Below, piece after piece: positions 1-11,344 of a stretch of DNA of 64,000 nucleotides; positions within the stretch are counted from its first letter, which is position 1, and every line of letters starts with the position of its first letter. The stretch comes from Dysidea avara (Eukaryota; Porifera; Demospongiae; Dictyoceratida; Dysideidae): assembly GCF_963678975.1 (NCBI RefSeq), contig NC_089280.1:17086780-17150779 (forward strand), written 5' to 3'. Under the pieces are notes generated by a model, which was given only the letters and a program-made list of their open reading frames with translations, was not told the origin of the DNA and did not search any database. Made by a program: the position numbers and the translations under genes.

Positions 1-397
1 CCTGCCTGATGCCTTCAGGCAAGCATAACTCAATAACGGCTAAAGCTACGGGCTTGATTTTTTTACTGTTCGATGCCACTTCATCCCAAGACGTGCTTTT
101 TAGCATACCACAGTACGTACAATGCACACATCATGGACTTACCTTTGTCCTCCTTTGTGTCCCATTTCTTTTTGCTGACAGCCCAAGGTGTTGATTCGCG
201 ATAGCACGATGTCTTCCCTATGTTTGTAAACAGAAATCGTCCATATTTTCCATGGGGACCGGATTGATTGCAGAGGCGTATCTCCTACTGTTCTTCATTT
301 GTAATGCTGTGAAACAAGCTGGATATAGCTGAAAGTGAAGCGTAAAGGCCACTTCACTTTCGAGTCAGTAATTAATAGTTATGGCGTTTGAATCGTC
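1..397 (-). repeat. Composite foldback-family repeat body, copy 1
   Basis: This is a reverse-oriented copy of the repeat body seen in full at about 6940-7640. Shared blocks include the segment around the cacaaaggagga / gtccatgatg motif and the gaagtggcc...acttc segment. Small open frames inside it are not conserved in length between copies, so no gene is called. Confidence 0.7.
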
Positions 398-660
398 CAT
401 ACTTTTTGTGGTGACTTGATTGATTTTGCAGAAGTGCTTCTCCTACTGTTTTTCATTTGTAGCACTATGTAAATGGGGTGAACATAGCTGAAAGTGAAGC
501 ATAATGACCACTTCACTTTCGAGTCAATAATTGATAGCTGGGGTGCGCGTTCAGACAAAACCATTAACTCTGGAACCATCTTTTCTTTTGATGCGGTGTG
601 CGCGGGTTCACCAGTCATAATAATTTACAAAAAGAAGTAAACAAACAAGTATAAGGAAAA
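380..660 (-). repeat. Composite foldback-family repeat, copy 2 with terminal block
   Basis: A second, shorter reverse copy abuts the first. It ends in the aattaggaattttaagtt block that forms the edge of the foldback part in other copies (about 2020, 4075, 6713). This links body and foldback as one element family. Confidence 0.65.
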
Positions 661-1948
661 ATTAGGAATTTTAAGTTCGAACATTATATGTGTGTTGTAC
701 TAGAACAGTGGCATAGCCAGGAATAATTTTTTACTGAGGCAAAGTTTATACATTGACCTAATTGAAAGGGTGTGCTTCTGACTCAACTGATTCACAAATC
801 CTTTCAAGTATGGGTGGTACAACATTTGCAGGTTAACTCTCTGGTTGGATGGAAACAACTGTTTCAGAAGACTATGAGCATTTTTCTACATGTTATAAGT
901 AATACTCCAGCTTAGTTAATGCTACAGTATACCATGCTTCAATTATTAAATGCATTCAACTGGCACAAAAAACTGAATTACTCCAGAGATAGTTTGAGTG
1001 GTCAAGCCATCCATGGACTGCAAGGAAGGTCATAATTGTGCACACTATACTTTTTATTGATCTGATGTGATGTGTAAGTCAGAGATTATCTCTTTCATGT
1101 GATGCTCAACTGCATGTGCTAAGCATGTCAAGCTAGGGAGTCTGGGGGCAATTGCCGCATGCTCAAAAGTTTGAAAATATATGCTTTGAAATGACATGTG
1201 AGGCTATTTTTTATTGTAACTGATTTGCATGATCAATTAGATGTAATGCCATGCAGTTGACTTATTGGAACTTTTGAAAAGTAATTTAATACAATTGACA
1301 TAAATGTCAGACCAAGCAGTGTAATGAGAACGGTGGCTAATCTGTACTGAATGCTCTATTAGAGTATATTACAATGACTGCTCTATTAGAGTATCTCGAT
1401 CTTTTACAAATTCAAGTAGCTGAAAAGTGGTCCAGCACCATGTCACTGTAGGCTCTGGCCCTGCCTAGTACTACAGCCATAGATTCTATTATGTGTGATA
1501 CAGTAATGCTGTCTAGTATAAACGTTTGAGTAGAAAATCAGGGGTGCCAAAACTCAGGCCTGCTCAGCCTGATGTTGAGAATTTTTACTGAGGCAGCTAC
1601 CTCGGTTGCCTCATTGGTAGCTACACCACTGCTAGAAGTCTAAAAAGTGTTCTGTTATAAAATTCATTATCAAAAAATGATAAACTATAGCTTCAAGCCT
1701 TCAACTGTAACATTCCTTCTTTAATAATCATTGTTGATCCTGTAGAGAAATATAAAGCCCATAAGTCAAGTATACGCATAAAAAGAGCTAAACTTGGGAA
1801 ATCAATAGCAGCTAAGAAATGACTGCAATGACGTTATCGTCAACATGATTACTTAATGGCCACTCCTTTTTTTTAATCCTACTTTTGTACTTGGCTGTTT
1901 TAGCATGGATTATATTATGTTGTATTACACAAGCACACAGATCATAGA
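661..1948. other. Non-coding stretch, no gene seen
   Basis: No credible coding frame. It holds short GC-rich ggggcat-type repeat fragments near 1130-1160 and a pair of the dispersed ctctaatagagcagtca-type motifs at about 1352-1404, in the inverse orientation. Confidence 0.6.
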
Positions 1949-2163
1949 AATAAAAAGTAGTGAAACAAAGGAGGTCACCCATACCTGTGGATATACTAGT
2001 GGACATTAAATCCCTACAAAAATTAGGAATTTTAAGTTTGATTAGAGATTATAGAAAAAAAAGTAGGGAAACAAGGGAGGTCGCCTACACCTGCAGATAT
2101 ACTAGTGGACATTTAATCCTTGATTCAGTCTATGGTATAAGTATTAAAACATATCTTTCCATT
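1949..2163 (+). repeat. Partial foldback element
   Basis: Two direct partial copies of the aaacaagggaggtc...atactagtggacatt arm occur here, around 1965-2010 and 2065-2115. The same arm forms a full hairpin at 6713-6935 and 51262-51530, so this copy is degraded or rearranged. Confidence 0.6.
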
Positions 2164-2164
2164 A

Positions 2165-2620
2165 ACTGATAAGCTTATTAACCGTTTTAGCATGCAAACC
2201 AAGCTAGGGGGCATGCCCCCCAGGAAAAGTTTGAAAATTTGACTCCAAGATTGAATATAAAAGCAATTTTACAAGAACAAGTTTAGCTAACTAACTACTA
2301 GACTACAAGCTACTAACTGTAAGCTTATTGGCTACTAACTGTAAGCTTATTGACAGTTTTAGCATGCTTTCATGCCAACCTAGTGGGGTCTGGGGGCATG
2401 CCTCCCCCCCCCAAGGAAAATTAGACTCTCTGAGATTGAATATGAGAGTGATTTTACATGAACAAGCTGACTACAACTAAAATCAAACAGCTAGCTACTA
2501 ACTGATAAGCTTAAAGCATGCCAAGCCAGGGGATCTGGGGAAATGTCTCCAGGAAATTTTTGAAAATTAGACTCTGAGATTAAATATGAGAGTGATTATC
2601 ACAGTATAGTTTATTGGATT
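2165..2620. repeat. Imperfect tandem repeat, about three units of 120-170 bp
   Basis: Units begin near 2165, 2335 and 2505. Each carries ctactaactg(a)taagctta, ttttagcatgc, a gggg...ggcatgcc type GC block, an aggaaa..tgaaaattagactc block and gattgaatatgagagtgatt. A related GC block recurs near 28430. Confidence 0.7.
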
Positions 2621-2999
2621 GTTGTATTAGGGTGATTGCTGTATTCAAGTTTGATTTTACAGCAAGCTTTCTGCTGAATACATACCACCTAGGAAATTTT
2701 TGTACCCTATGCCAGACTGATTTTTAACAGTTACTATGACTGAATATTTGCCTGACTGCTGTAATAGGGTGACTGTTCTATTAGAATAACTCAATCTTAT
2801 GTAGAAGTCACACTGTTTATATAAGCGCTTTGTAAGATATATTAAGAGTAATGTTGCTGCCACTGCTGCACTGCATTGCTATTGATCTCATTGAGCTTGG
2901 ATGGTATCTCTTATACTGAGACTTCTTATGTATCTTCAAGTAAGATTTACACTGTTGTACGTTCGTTTTATTGTAGCTATGTGTGGATACGTAGCTATG

Positions 3000-3130
3000 G
3001 GGCAGCTACTACTCTACTGTATGAGGCCCCTGGAAGCCCCCTTGGGGCCCCTTACAAAGTGGGGTCCAGGGAAAAATGCCCCAGTTACCCCCCCCTGTTG
3101 GTGGCCCTGTTCACAAAGTGTAGAGAGTCG
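3000..3130. repeat. GC-rich ggggcccc dispersed repeat
   Basis: The stretch with ggggccccttac, ggggtccaggg and aatgccccagtt matches a better-preserved copy at about 24370-24470, where the same blocks occur in the same order. It is a dispersed repeat fragment, not coding. Confidence 0.6.
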
Positions 3131-3229
3131 CCACATCCATATTTTATGCCACCAAGAAGAAACCACCTCAAAAGCAAAGTTTACCTATGCAGAAGTTTAA
3201 TACAGACTTCATTTAGCTTTCAATTCTTA

Positions 3230-3400
3230 CATGCTGGCCCCTTTTGCCAATAAATGGGTTTGCTCACATGGGTGGGTACATATATAGGTAGATGGGTGGG
3301 TACATATTCAGTAAACCAGGAGTGCTCCCACAGCCGGCCTTCAGCCAGTTGTGGATACATGCCTGGTTAAATATAATCACTATTTTTCCTTTATATAACA
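3230..3400. repeat. Fragment of the aaaccagg hairpin repeat
   Basis: Contains aaaccagg..cccacagccggcc..ttcagcc..catgcctggtt, a decayed version of the hairpin at 45859-45915. It lies just upstream of the exon at 3414, where the zipper exon would be expected, and may have replaced it. Confidence 0.55.
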
Positions 3401-3413
3401 CACTTCACCACAG

Positions 3414-3643
3414 AGACAACTTCCCAAAACACAAAGAAGAGTACAGTAATGATGATAACAATGATAGTCACAAATGTGATGATAGTAGCTGTATTGGACA
3501 ACAATCAGTGAAGTGTGACTGTTTATTATTAGATGATGAAGAAAGTGATTATACCCAGAACAGTTCTAGTGAGAAACATGTTGAACAGCACAAAACAAAA
3601 AGCTATGAAGAAATGATGATAGAAGATAATCAAGGAAGTGAAA
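3414..3643 (+). CDS. Diverged exon-5-like exon of an MXD/MNT-family paralog
   Basis: An open exon of 230 nt, bounded by a cacag acceptor and a gtaaat donor. Its phases (enters completing a codon with one base, leaves after one base) equal those of exon 5 of the complete gene at 57798-57994. The product is acidic and Ser-rich. It shares a start like NFPxHKE / QFPxDKE, then GQQSVKCD against QQSMECD, then NSSSEKH against DDSSEQK, and a Glu-rich end. It is about 11 codons longer and clearly diverged. In MXD proteins the corresponding region follows the zipper. I find no zipper exon in the 600 bases upstream, where repeats sit. It is either the remnant of an older array member or an exon of a paralog that starts outside the window. 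Confidence 0.6.
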
Positions 3644-3779
3644 GTAAATATTTTATAATGTCAATACACGTAGTAGTGTGCCATTCAGCCAAGAAAGCTT
3701 GTATACCAAAGAAAGAACACAATTTTCATGCATACATATCTCTTTCTGTGTTCCATTTCCAAATGGAACTTCACACTGC

Positions 3780-3925
3780 AAATGCCCTCCACCTTCGAAG
3801 TTCAGCTTAATGTCTTTGATTTTTTCTCTTCACTTCAGGGACCTAAATTTTCTTAGCTCGCTTAACAATATTTATAAAACACAAGTGAATAATTCAATTG
3901 CCTTGAACAATATATATTATGTGTA
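3780..3925 (+). pseudogene. Possible exon-6 remnant of the diverged paralog
   Basis: The open frame through about 3843-3920 encodes LNNIYKTQVNNS followed by a second LNNIY. This resembles the LNNLY...NQVNGTNSLY part of exon 6 in the complete gene, in the right order after the exon at 3414. The match is short and there is no clean acceptor at the expected place. The rest of exon 6 is missing, and a composite repeat begins at about 3926. Confidence 0.35.
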
Positions 3926-4310
3926 TAGGTGTAATGGATACTTCACTTTTCAGATGATAATTGGTAGCTGGGGCACGCGGCACCATTTCTTTCTTTTGGT
4001 GCGGTATGTGTGGTTTTTCACCAGTCATAATAATTTTATTTTACAAAAAAAGTTAACAAACAACTACGCACAAAAAATTAGGAATTTTCAAATAGAGTAG
4101 GGACCATTGATAAAAAGTACTGAAACAAGCAGTAGTGCACGATATTAAATCACAGGTGTTATATCCCTACTGTAATGGAAATGCACAGTAGGGATATAAC
4201 ACTTCTTATTGTTTTACTGTGATTTAATATCGTGCACTAATCCAGCTTGTTTCAGTACTTTCTATCGATGGTCCCTACTCTAGTTGAAAATTCCTAATTT
4301 TTTGTGTGCT
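3926..4310 (-). repeat. Composite element: body end plus foldback hairpin
   Basis: The segment 3926-4060 matches the body of the composite family in reverse. From 4068 to 4310 two arms pair over roughly 100 bp: the left arm (about 4068-4172) is the reverse complement of the right arm (about 4185-4308), with a loop near 4175-4185. The arm carries gcacgatattaaatcac and tagggatataacac. It looks like a MITE or foldback element. Confidence 0.8.
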
Positions 4311-4559
4311 TGTATTTATTCAATTGTTTTGCACGATAGTGCTGGCTTCGTTTCCAAGCACTTTTAAAACTTCTTGGTGGCTTTTCTATTAGAGTTTTGA
4401 CACCGTGATTTTACATCACGTTGGTTTCTTTTTGTAACAGTCACTGCAATTTCTTTTAACAGCAAAAGGTTTGATTAACCTATATACAGACTGATTTTAA
4501 AGTTATTCCCATAAGCTGTTTACTCTGTAGGCACAACAAAAAATCAATTTAGAATGCAA

Positions 4560-5130
4560 ATAAATAGGTGAATGTTTGTCAAATGTATACCAGACCTAGT
4601 ACATGATGTTACCTTTATGAATCAAGAACTGTTCGAAAAGCACCTCTGCAATCCAAGTAGCCAAATATGGACAATTTCCATTATGAAGGGAAGCCATCAC
4701 ACGCTACTGCCAAATCAACACCTTTCGCTGTCAGCAAAGATGAATGGGACACAAAGGAAGACACTGGTAAGTCCATGAAGAATGCATTGTGTATGCCAAA
4801 AGGCACGTGTACGGCTAAAGCAACGTTGGATAGTGGAAAAATCAAGCCCATAGCCTTACACTTGTCTGAAAGCATCAGTCAGTTAGTTACTCAGTCAGTT
4901 ACTCAGTCAGTCAGTCACTAGAAAATTTCGTTTAATAAATTTTTTTTTAATTCTGTAGCAACTTGTTGAAAGCATTTCGGGTCGATCTGAAGACTTGTTT
5001 GGGCTTAGTTTTACCTAACCAATACTGCCTCATCGTTTTCAGGGAAAAGAGAGGCTGGTTTTTGGGTGATGTTTTTTCATGGGCCACGCCCAAACCTTTG
5101 TGGTCCCTACTATACAGTACTATCATACTG
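4560..5130 (+). repeat. Composite foldback-family repeat body, copy 3
   Basis: Forward copy of the body, matching 6985-7640: the cacctctgcaatcc, gacacaaaggaag, atgccaaaaggcac and accaatactgcc blocks occur in order. Near 4880-4920 there is a short tandem run of cagttagttact / cagtcagt units. The small frame EKHLCNPSS recurs as EKHLCNQSS at 8640-8770, which hints that the family once encoded a peptide. Confidence 0.7.
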
Positions 5131-5269
5131 TATGATATGAGTGTACTATCTCCAGATACGTAGTACCATGAAGGTGACAACACGTGGCTTCACTGGTTTG
5201 TCCCGTTTCCTATAGGGCCACGATTATCACCTCGATTAGCACTGGAGCTGAAATAGAATTACTAGCAAG

Positions 5270-5400
5270 CATAAAACAGCCCTTAAAAGATCAGGACACT
5301 CTAATAGAACAGTCACATAATACATGGGTGACTGTTTTATTAGGGTAAATGACTGTTCCATTAGAGTATCTCAATCTTTGTACTGACTTTATGCTAGCAA
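5270..5400. repeat. Cluster of dispersed ctctaatagaacagtca motifs
   Basis: At least three copies, in both orientations, of the roughly 20-bp motif (a)ctctaatagaacagtca(c) or its inverse tgactgttctattagagta. Similar clusters lie near 1352, 2750, 6015-6160, 6394-6480, 16925, 22263, 24305, 51615 and 57152. Confidence 0.75.
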
Positions 5401-5589
5401 TGTTTAAGCATGCTCTTTCATGAAATTTTCTGTGGTACTGCAAGAAAAGTACACGAATTCTAATTAATCTTTCCTGATAATCACCCTATTATTCCTAATT
5501 TTTTTTACTACTGATTATTCCTGAAATTATTCCAGCACAATGTATGCATGCCTACAAACCACTCGAAAATTGGGTTTAAGAGCTGTCTT

Positions 5590-6712
5590 CTAGGCAGTGT
5601 GGCGAGCTTGAATGGCAATTCCTGGCCTTGGTAAGGACCTGGTTTGATAAGATTCAGTTGGCCAAATATTTTCTATGATGATTTTGCTACATATCAGTGA
5701 CAAAGGAGCCCTGTAACTTTGTGTCTGGACTTTAATCATTGCCTCTGTGTACTTTGTTTCCCACCCTTCACCTTCAATGTAAAGACCATGGAAATATAAC
5801 ATGAAACCAAATGTATGTAATAATCACATGATCAAGTTTTGTTAATAAAAACAATTAATTGTTATGCCTACCAAGCAAACCACTTAAGGGATTGAGCTGA
5901 AAATTGGTATGTAGATAAATTAATCATCATAAAAGGTTTTTCAGAAGATTAAAAACCATTGAGTTATAGTAATGCGAAAACCAACCATGTGTGACCCAGA
6001 TACTCCAGTTAGTGCATTCATCCTGTTAGAGCATTCATCAAACATTATAAGTCACCCTATTAAAGTGTTCAGTAACAAGTTACTCTGTAGAACATTCAAC
6101 TACATAATAATCACCCTGTAGAACATTCAGTTACATAGCAAGTCATCCTATAGAATGTTTAGGCTTGTGCCAATTATTCCAGCATAATTTTGAACATGAG
6201 AAGTTAGCAAAAGTATTATGCCAGCATAATAAGAAATTTTTCAAAATTTTAATTAAAATGCATGTGCTAAAACAACAGCAAAAATATGAGCACACTACAC
6301 ATTATTGCTACATTTCATTTCAAGAAGAACATGTAATGTTATTAATTTTACTGTTTCTTGGCTGATTATTCTCACTTTGCAGTAATAAGATCAAGATACT
6401 CTAATAGTGCAGTCGTGTCTTTGACAAAATTGATGATCGTGCACTTACTATAATACAGCAGTCGGGAAATGCTCTAGTAAAACAGTCAGCTCTCGAGCAT
6501 AATCTTGACTTTAAATTTGAACATAATAGGCTTGATTTTTGAGCACTGCTCAAACATGATAGACTATAATTGGCTCAAGCCTAAGAATGCTCAGCTACGT
6601 ATGTGACAAGACACCCTGCACATAATAGCTCAACCTAACAAGTCACCCTATCAGGCTGAGTATTTATGTACATGATAATATTACAATTGCAAATATGTTT
6701 TATTTACAAAAA
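5590..6712. other. Non-coding stretch with motif clusters
   Basis: No recognisable gene. Between about 6015 and 6160, and again at 6394-6480, variants of the attagagcattca / ctctaatagtgcagtc motif recur at intervals of about 20-60 bases. The rest is AT-rich and unremarkable. Confidence 0.5.
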
Positions 6713-7640
6713 TTAGGAATTTTAAGTTTGATTTTAGGGATCATAGAAATAAAAAGTAGGGAAACAAGGGAGGTTGCCTACACCTGAAGACATACTAGTG
6801 GACATTAAATCCCTACTTCAGTCTATACCCATGACTGAATTAGGAATCAAATGTCTATCTTCAGGTGTAGGTGACCTCCCTTGTTTTGCTACTTTTATTT
6901 CAATGATCGAACATAAAATTCCTCGTTTTTCCTTATACTTGTTTGTTTACTTTTTTTTGCAACATTATTGTGACTGGTGAACCTGTGCATATTGCATTGG
7001 AATGCATTAGAAGAAAGAATGGCGCCAGGCTATTATTGTTTTCATCTGAATGCATGCCCCAACTATCAGTTACTGAAATAGCGAAGTGGCCATTACACTT
7101 CGTTTTCAGCTATGTTCAGCCTGTTACCCACCGTTACAAATGAAGAACACTATGAGAAGGACCTCTGCAATCAATCCAGACACAATGGAAAACTGGACAA
7201 TTCCCATTACAGACATAGCTAGGGAAACCACATACATGGCACTAGCTATTGTGAATTGACACCTTGTACTGTCAGCAAAGATAAATGGGACACAAAGGAG
7301 GACACAGGTAAGTCCATGAAGCATGCATTGTACATACTGCGGTATGCCAAAAGGCACCTGTTGGGCTGAAGCAATGTTGAACAGTGAAAAAATCAAGCTT
7401 GTAGCCTTAGCTGTTATCAAGTTACACTTGTGTCTGAAAGCATCGATTGGTCAGTAGAAAATTCCACTAAATATTTTTTTATTTGTAGCAACCTATTAGA
7501 AGTGTTTCAGGTCATACTGAAGGCGCTTTTGGGCTTGGTTATATCTAACCAATACTGCCAAAGCGTTATAAAGGTATTGTGAGGCTGGTTTTAGAGTGAT
7601 ATTTTTGGCCAGAAAAGCCCAAACCTTTATGTTATCTTCA
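6713..7640 (+). repeat. Full composite element: foldback head plus body
   Basis: The best-preserved member. A hairpin of two arms (about 6713-6810 and 6840-6935, with aaacaagggaggt...cacctgaaga against its reverse complement) is followed by ttgtttactttt, the cataataat-like junction and the roughly 690-bp body to the aagcccaaacctttatg block. The body occurs in both orientations elsewhere in the window (1-660, 3926-4060, 4560-5130, 8640-8880, 16590-16890, 17080-17530, 37390-37880, 51970-52340). No transposase is encoded, so it is non-autonomous. Confidence 0.75.
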
Positions 7641-7804
7641 GGCTTCAAAGTTTGTGATCAAACGCAATGTTGTGTATTCAAGTGCATCCTTCTTGTACAT
7701 AGCAGACTTATATAGACCACATACCTGACAAAAAATTTTCACAAAGAGACCTGCAGATCTCACCAATCAAGGCCACTTTAGAACAACAGAGAGAGTCAGG
7801 GAGG

Positions 7805-8145
7805 CCATGTATGAAGGCAGTCACTGTTAGCAGTTCCTGAACCACCAAATGGGGCTGGATATGGACAGAAGCTGACCTATATGAACCATAGTCTGCACAT
7901 TTACTGGTCCTGTCATACAGTAGGGTACAAACCTCTGGATATTGTGTGTAACATGTTCCAGTAGTTCATTTGGTGTACGATACAATAGTAGTAGTACAGT
8001 TGTGAGCTCTGGCAGTGCATTTTCAGGTATTCCATGCTTTCTTCTTACTATGTCCAACAAAGCGGGAAACAATCCGAAACATCACAGCCTGAATTTAGTA
8101 TGTATAGCTGGGCAATGGATGATGCTACAGCGTTTGTGTCTTCAC
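7805..8145 (-). pseudogene. Decayed fragment of an unidentified helical-repeat-like protein
   Basis: On the minus strand two frames read on from one another. The first gives AVASSIAQLYILNSGCDVSDCFP. The second, after a single shift near 8060, gives ALLDIVRRKHGIPENALPEL, then a leucine-rich LLLLYRTPNELLEHV stretch and ends at a stop near 7830. The alternation of short amphipathic helices suggests an ARM/HEAT-like protein, but I do not recognise the gene. The frameshift and lack of splice signals suggest a broken copy. The call rests on composition only. Confidence 0.35.
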
Positions 8146-8639
8146 ATTAGTCCTTAAGATTGTATCATGTTTACTAAGGCACAGGTCCATAACCAGGATT
8201 CTTAGCAGAACCCTTTTCTGTTCAGTGTATAGTGCATGTTTCTGAAACACATTTTGCATGGAAAGCATGCAAACGTTAATGAATGGGGAATGCTCTATAG
8301 AAAAAATTTTTGCACATAAATGACTAAATATTTTAATTCAGCAATTTTTGTTGAATCGTTAATTAAAGTTGAGAATAACTGACTGTAGTATCAAATATTT
8401 GATTGCTCTGTTATGTTTTGAGTGTAATGTACAAGTAAATTTTAACAGAGGGCCTTTGTTTATTGTGTAATTAAACATTAATATTTTGTTGGTGCAGTTG
8501 AGTGGGTGGAACCTATCAAAGGGGGCATAGTCTGCACTGGCCCAATATCCAGATTTGTTTGTAAGGTGATCCTCTACCTCTGTGTCAAATTTGGTGCTTT
8601 TATCACTAAAACGTACAATTTTATAGCTAATCCACCTCA

Positions 8640-9005
8640 CTATGATGGCTTCTCTTTGTAATGGAAATCGTCTGTATTTATCATAGTGGCTACTTTGATT
8701 GCAGAGATGCTTTTCGAACAGTTCTTGATTCGTAATATTAATTGTGTAATGGGTTGAACATAGCCGACAATCAAGCGTAATGGATACTTCACTTTTCAGA
8801 TGATGATTGATATAGCTGGGGCGCGCGGCATCATTTCTCGGCATGCGTGGCCATAACAGAAATGCACAGTAGGAATATAACACTTAACTTCTAATTGTTT
8901 TACTGTGTTTTAATATCATGCACTACTCCAGCTTGTTTCAGCACTTTTTATCAATGTGCTATGGTCCCTACTCTAGCTGAAAATTCCAATTTTTTGTGTA
9001 CTTGT
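8640..9005 (-). repeat. Composite foldback-family copy with half of the foldback
   Basis: Reverse copy of the body (agatgcttttcgaacag, gtaatggatacttcac, tagctggggcgcgcggc) followed by only one arm of the 4068-4310 hairpin (ataacacttaacttctaattgttttac to ctactctagctgaaaattcc). The other arm has been lost. Confidence 0.65.
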
Positions 9006-9060
9006 ACAAAGACATGTACAGTGAAAGGTAAAATGCACTACTATCTATGATTTGTATTAA

Positions 9061-9400
9061 TGGCTTAGTGAGAGATTGTAAGGTGTGTTAGTGATTTCCA
9101 TGAGTAATCTCCTTCTGTGACTCTTTGTGATTGCTTTATTAGAGTAGCTAATTGCCTCCAGCTATACGTGTCTGACTTTATAGTCTCACGCAGCCAGACC
9201 TATTTCTTCTGTTATTTCTATCGTTAATCCTGAAATCTTTTCTTTCCGACCCAGTGTCCAAACAAGAGAGATCTGCCGGCTGCAGACAATTAGCTACATA
9301 TAGCTAAATACTCTAATAAAGCAATCACAAAGGTGAAGGAAATTACTCCTGGAAATCACCCACACTGCTGCATGCCTTACAGTCTCTCACTAAGCAAACT
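9061..9400. repeat. Foldback (MITE-like) element containing the attagag motif
   Basis: The left arm (about 9061-9170: cttagtgagagattgtaagg, gtgatttcc, gtgattgctttattagagta) pairs with the right arm (about 9290-9400). A roughly 120-bp centre has agacctatttcttct and the gatctgccggctgcag block. The dispersed ctctaata(g/a)agcaatcac motif lies inside both arms, which suggests where some dispersed motif copies came from. Confidence 0.8.
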
Positions 9401-9714
9401 TTAGCGTTTATGTACCAATGATTTTGGCAGCAAAAATTCTGAACGTTCAATTAGAGTGTTTCAAGATCTGCCTATAGCACGTTTTGATATACAAATGTGG
9501 GAGAGTGTATACATAGTTTACGGTGAAATAGACTGATTTCAGTCCAGAATCCTGTCCAGTCCAGGTAATGGCACTTCCCCTAACCCATGGCATTGTTCAG
9601 TCCCTTGTAAATTCAATTCATTCAATAACCAACTATTATGGGACTTGTTGATATAATATGCACTAGATATAATCCATAAATAACCAAGGTGGTACAGAAC
9701 CAGTGAATACCATA

Positions 9715-9840
9715 GATTTCAATTCTGTTTGAAAATGAGCAGTTTGCATGATGCAATCATGTTTATTTAAACTTGTAGATGCCATCATGCAAACAGCTCA
9801 GTTTTCAAATGAAACTGCAATTCATGGTATTTAGATATGT
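9715..9840. repeat. Short inverted repeat
   Basis: The arm gaataccatagatttcaa...gtttgcatgatg (about 9715-9765) is matched in inverse by catcatgcaaac...cattcatggtattt (about 9782-9838). It is an imperfect hairpin of about 50-bp arms, of the kind left by a small foldback element. Confidence 0.65.
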
Positions 9841-10344
9841 ATGACCTTACAATGTCAATGTTGAAAAGCATGTCTCATGATGGCTCTCATAACCAGTCTT
9901 AGCAGTTTGTTGAATATTGTGTAAGCTACCAAGTGTCAGTTGGTTTTGCCTTGAAATTGTTGTGCAAAATGTTGCTACATTATTGTTTACTGTGGCATTC
10001 AGCTAGTAGAATATTTTGGATAACTGGTACTAAGAAACTGAGGAATTGAGTATTTAAAATTTAACTATGTTGTTGTCATGAACCATGCTAGTGGTTTAAA
10101 ATATTGATTTTTTGCACAACACATGGTCTTGCATAATAAAAGTGCTAGACTCACTTGACTACTGAGACTTGTAAGGATCTGGTGAAGGTAGTTGTGTTTG
10201 TAGAAATCTTTCAACAATACCCTTATTGCATCATTTTTAAAGAAACCTTTTAGTATAACCAAGAGTTATAACCCTTAGCCTTTGAAGAAGTAATTATGAA
10301 TATGTTTGCACTGATCTTATGAATTCTTTATTCTGATTGGCCAT
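9841..10344. other. No feature seen
   Basis: AT-rich sequence with no convincing frame, repeat or structure that I could support. Confidence 0.4.
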
Positions 10345-10970
10345 TTGATTTTTCAACTAGTTGCACAATTCCTGCATGGTATGTTCACCAGACCCTTGCT
10401 TTACATGAAGGGTTGGTGTCATTGCGTTTATTGCTCATGCCAGGTTACAGACAAGAAGAAAGTGCTGCAGAGTATCTGCACAGAGGATGGTGAAGATCCT
10501 GGGATTATTATACTTTTTTCGACCCCAACTCCATCCACATGTGCATGGGCCATCCACTGTCACTGGGACCTGAGGGAGCAGCCGAATAAGTCTGATGGCC
10601 CCCCAAGCAGGTAAAAGGAAAGATTTTTAGATCACTTAATTGTCATGTACGTTCACATTCGTTGCCAGGAGGTAATCTAACTCAATCAAGGACAAATCTA
10701 ATGATTTGGTTTGACGCAGTTGTAACCAGATTAACTGTAGAAGACCCACTAGTCTACAACACTGTAGGTAGTCGGGAGTGGGGGTTGTACCACCACATGT
10801 TGGGGGATGAATTTATTGAATTGACATCGGTCCTCTCCTCTAGCCTTAGTGTGTGGGGAAATGATTATCAAGCAGCAGGATTCTCCTGTGGCAAAGTGTA
10901 CTACCTTTCTGGTAATGGACAGGGAAAGGTTACAATTGCTCACCAATATTTGGAACCTTTTGTCGGTTAA
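10345..10970 (+). pseudogene. Decayed coding region, unidentified
   Basis: After an acceptor-like tttcaactag at about 10365, one frame reads through PAWYVHQTLALHEGL and GYRQEESAAEYLHRGW. It then meets a stop, and goes on with RSWDYYTFFDPNSIHMCMGH before another stop. A second block, 10662-10970 after a gttgccag acceptor-like site, is open for about 100 residues with VEDPLVYNT, WGLYHHMLGDEFIELTS and VWGNDYQAAGF. It ends in a stop followed by T-rich sequence. The amino-acid make-up is protein-like. I do not recognise the family; stops and frame changes point to a dying gene or retroelement exon. Confidence 0.35.
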
Positions 10971-11344
10971 CCATATTATTGTCGTATCGTTTGTGTTCTT
11001 AATGTTTTTTTGTTTTGAATTACTTTATAGTCTTTGTGTTGAATTTTTATTGTACTGTGTCAAGTTGTCAACACTATGATATTACTTGTATTATATTTCA
11101 TTCAATACAAGGGTGGCCAATACAGGAGTTCAATTAGCAAGCACAATTCATAAATCGAATGCCCTATGCCCTTATACTAAGGGCCATATAAAAAATAATT
11201 ACAATATGGCAGTTGTAGGGATTCTAGAGTTGCTTGTGTCAATTTGGGACCTGCACTAAAATGATTCTCCATCAACAATCACCCTTTGGTATCATTCAGT
11301 TAGCCAGGAGAAGATGCACTGAAAAAGAGGTATAGACTTGTGGG

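Noticed and set aside
3292..3810. The whole 172-residue frame treated as one gene
   Set aside because: Its start lies in a hairpin-type repeat fragment and its end runs past a good splice donor at 3644. Only 3414-3643 is supported as an exon.
4885..4925. A CRISPR-like array in the cagtcagt / cagttagt run
   Set aside because: Units are 4-12 bases with no spacers, and the genome is eukaryotic. It is a short tandem repeat inside a dispersed element.
8359..8883. A 174-residue minus-strand frame
   Set aside because: Its 3' half coincides with the dispersed composite repeat and the remainder is AT-rich without motifs. Other copies of the repeat do not keep the frame.
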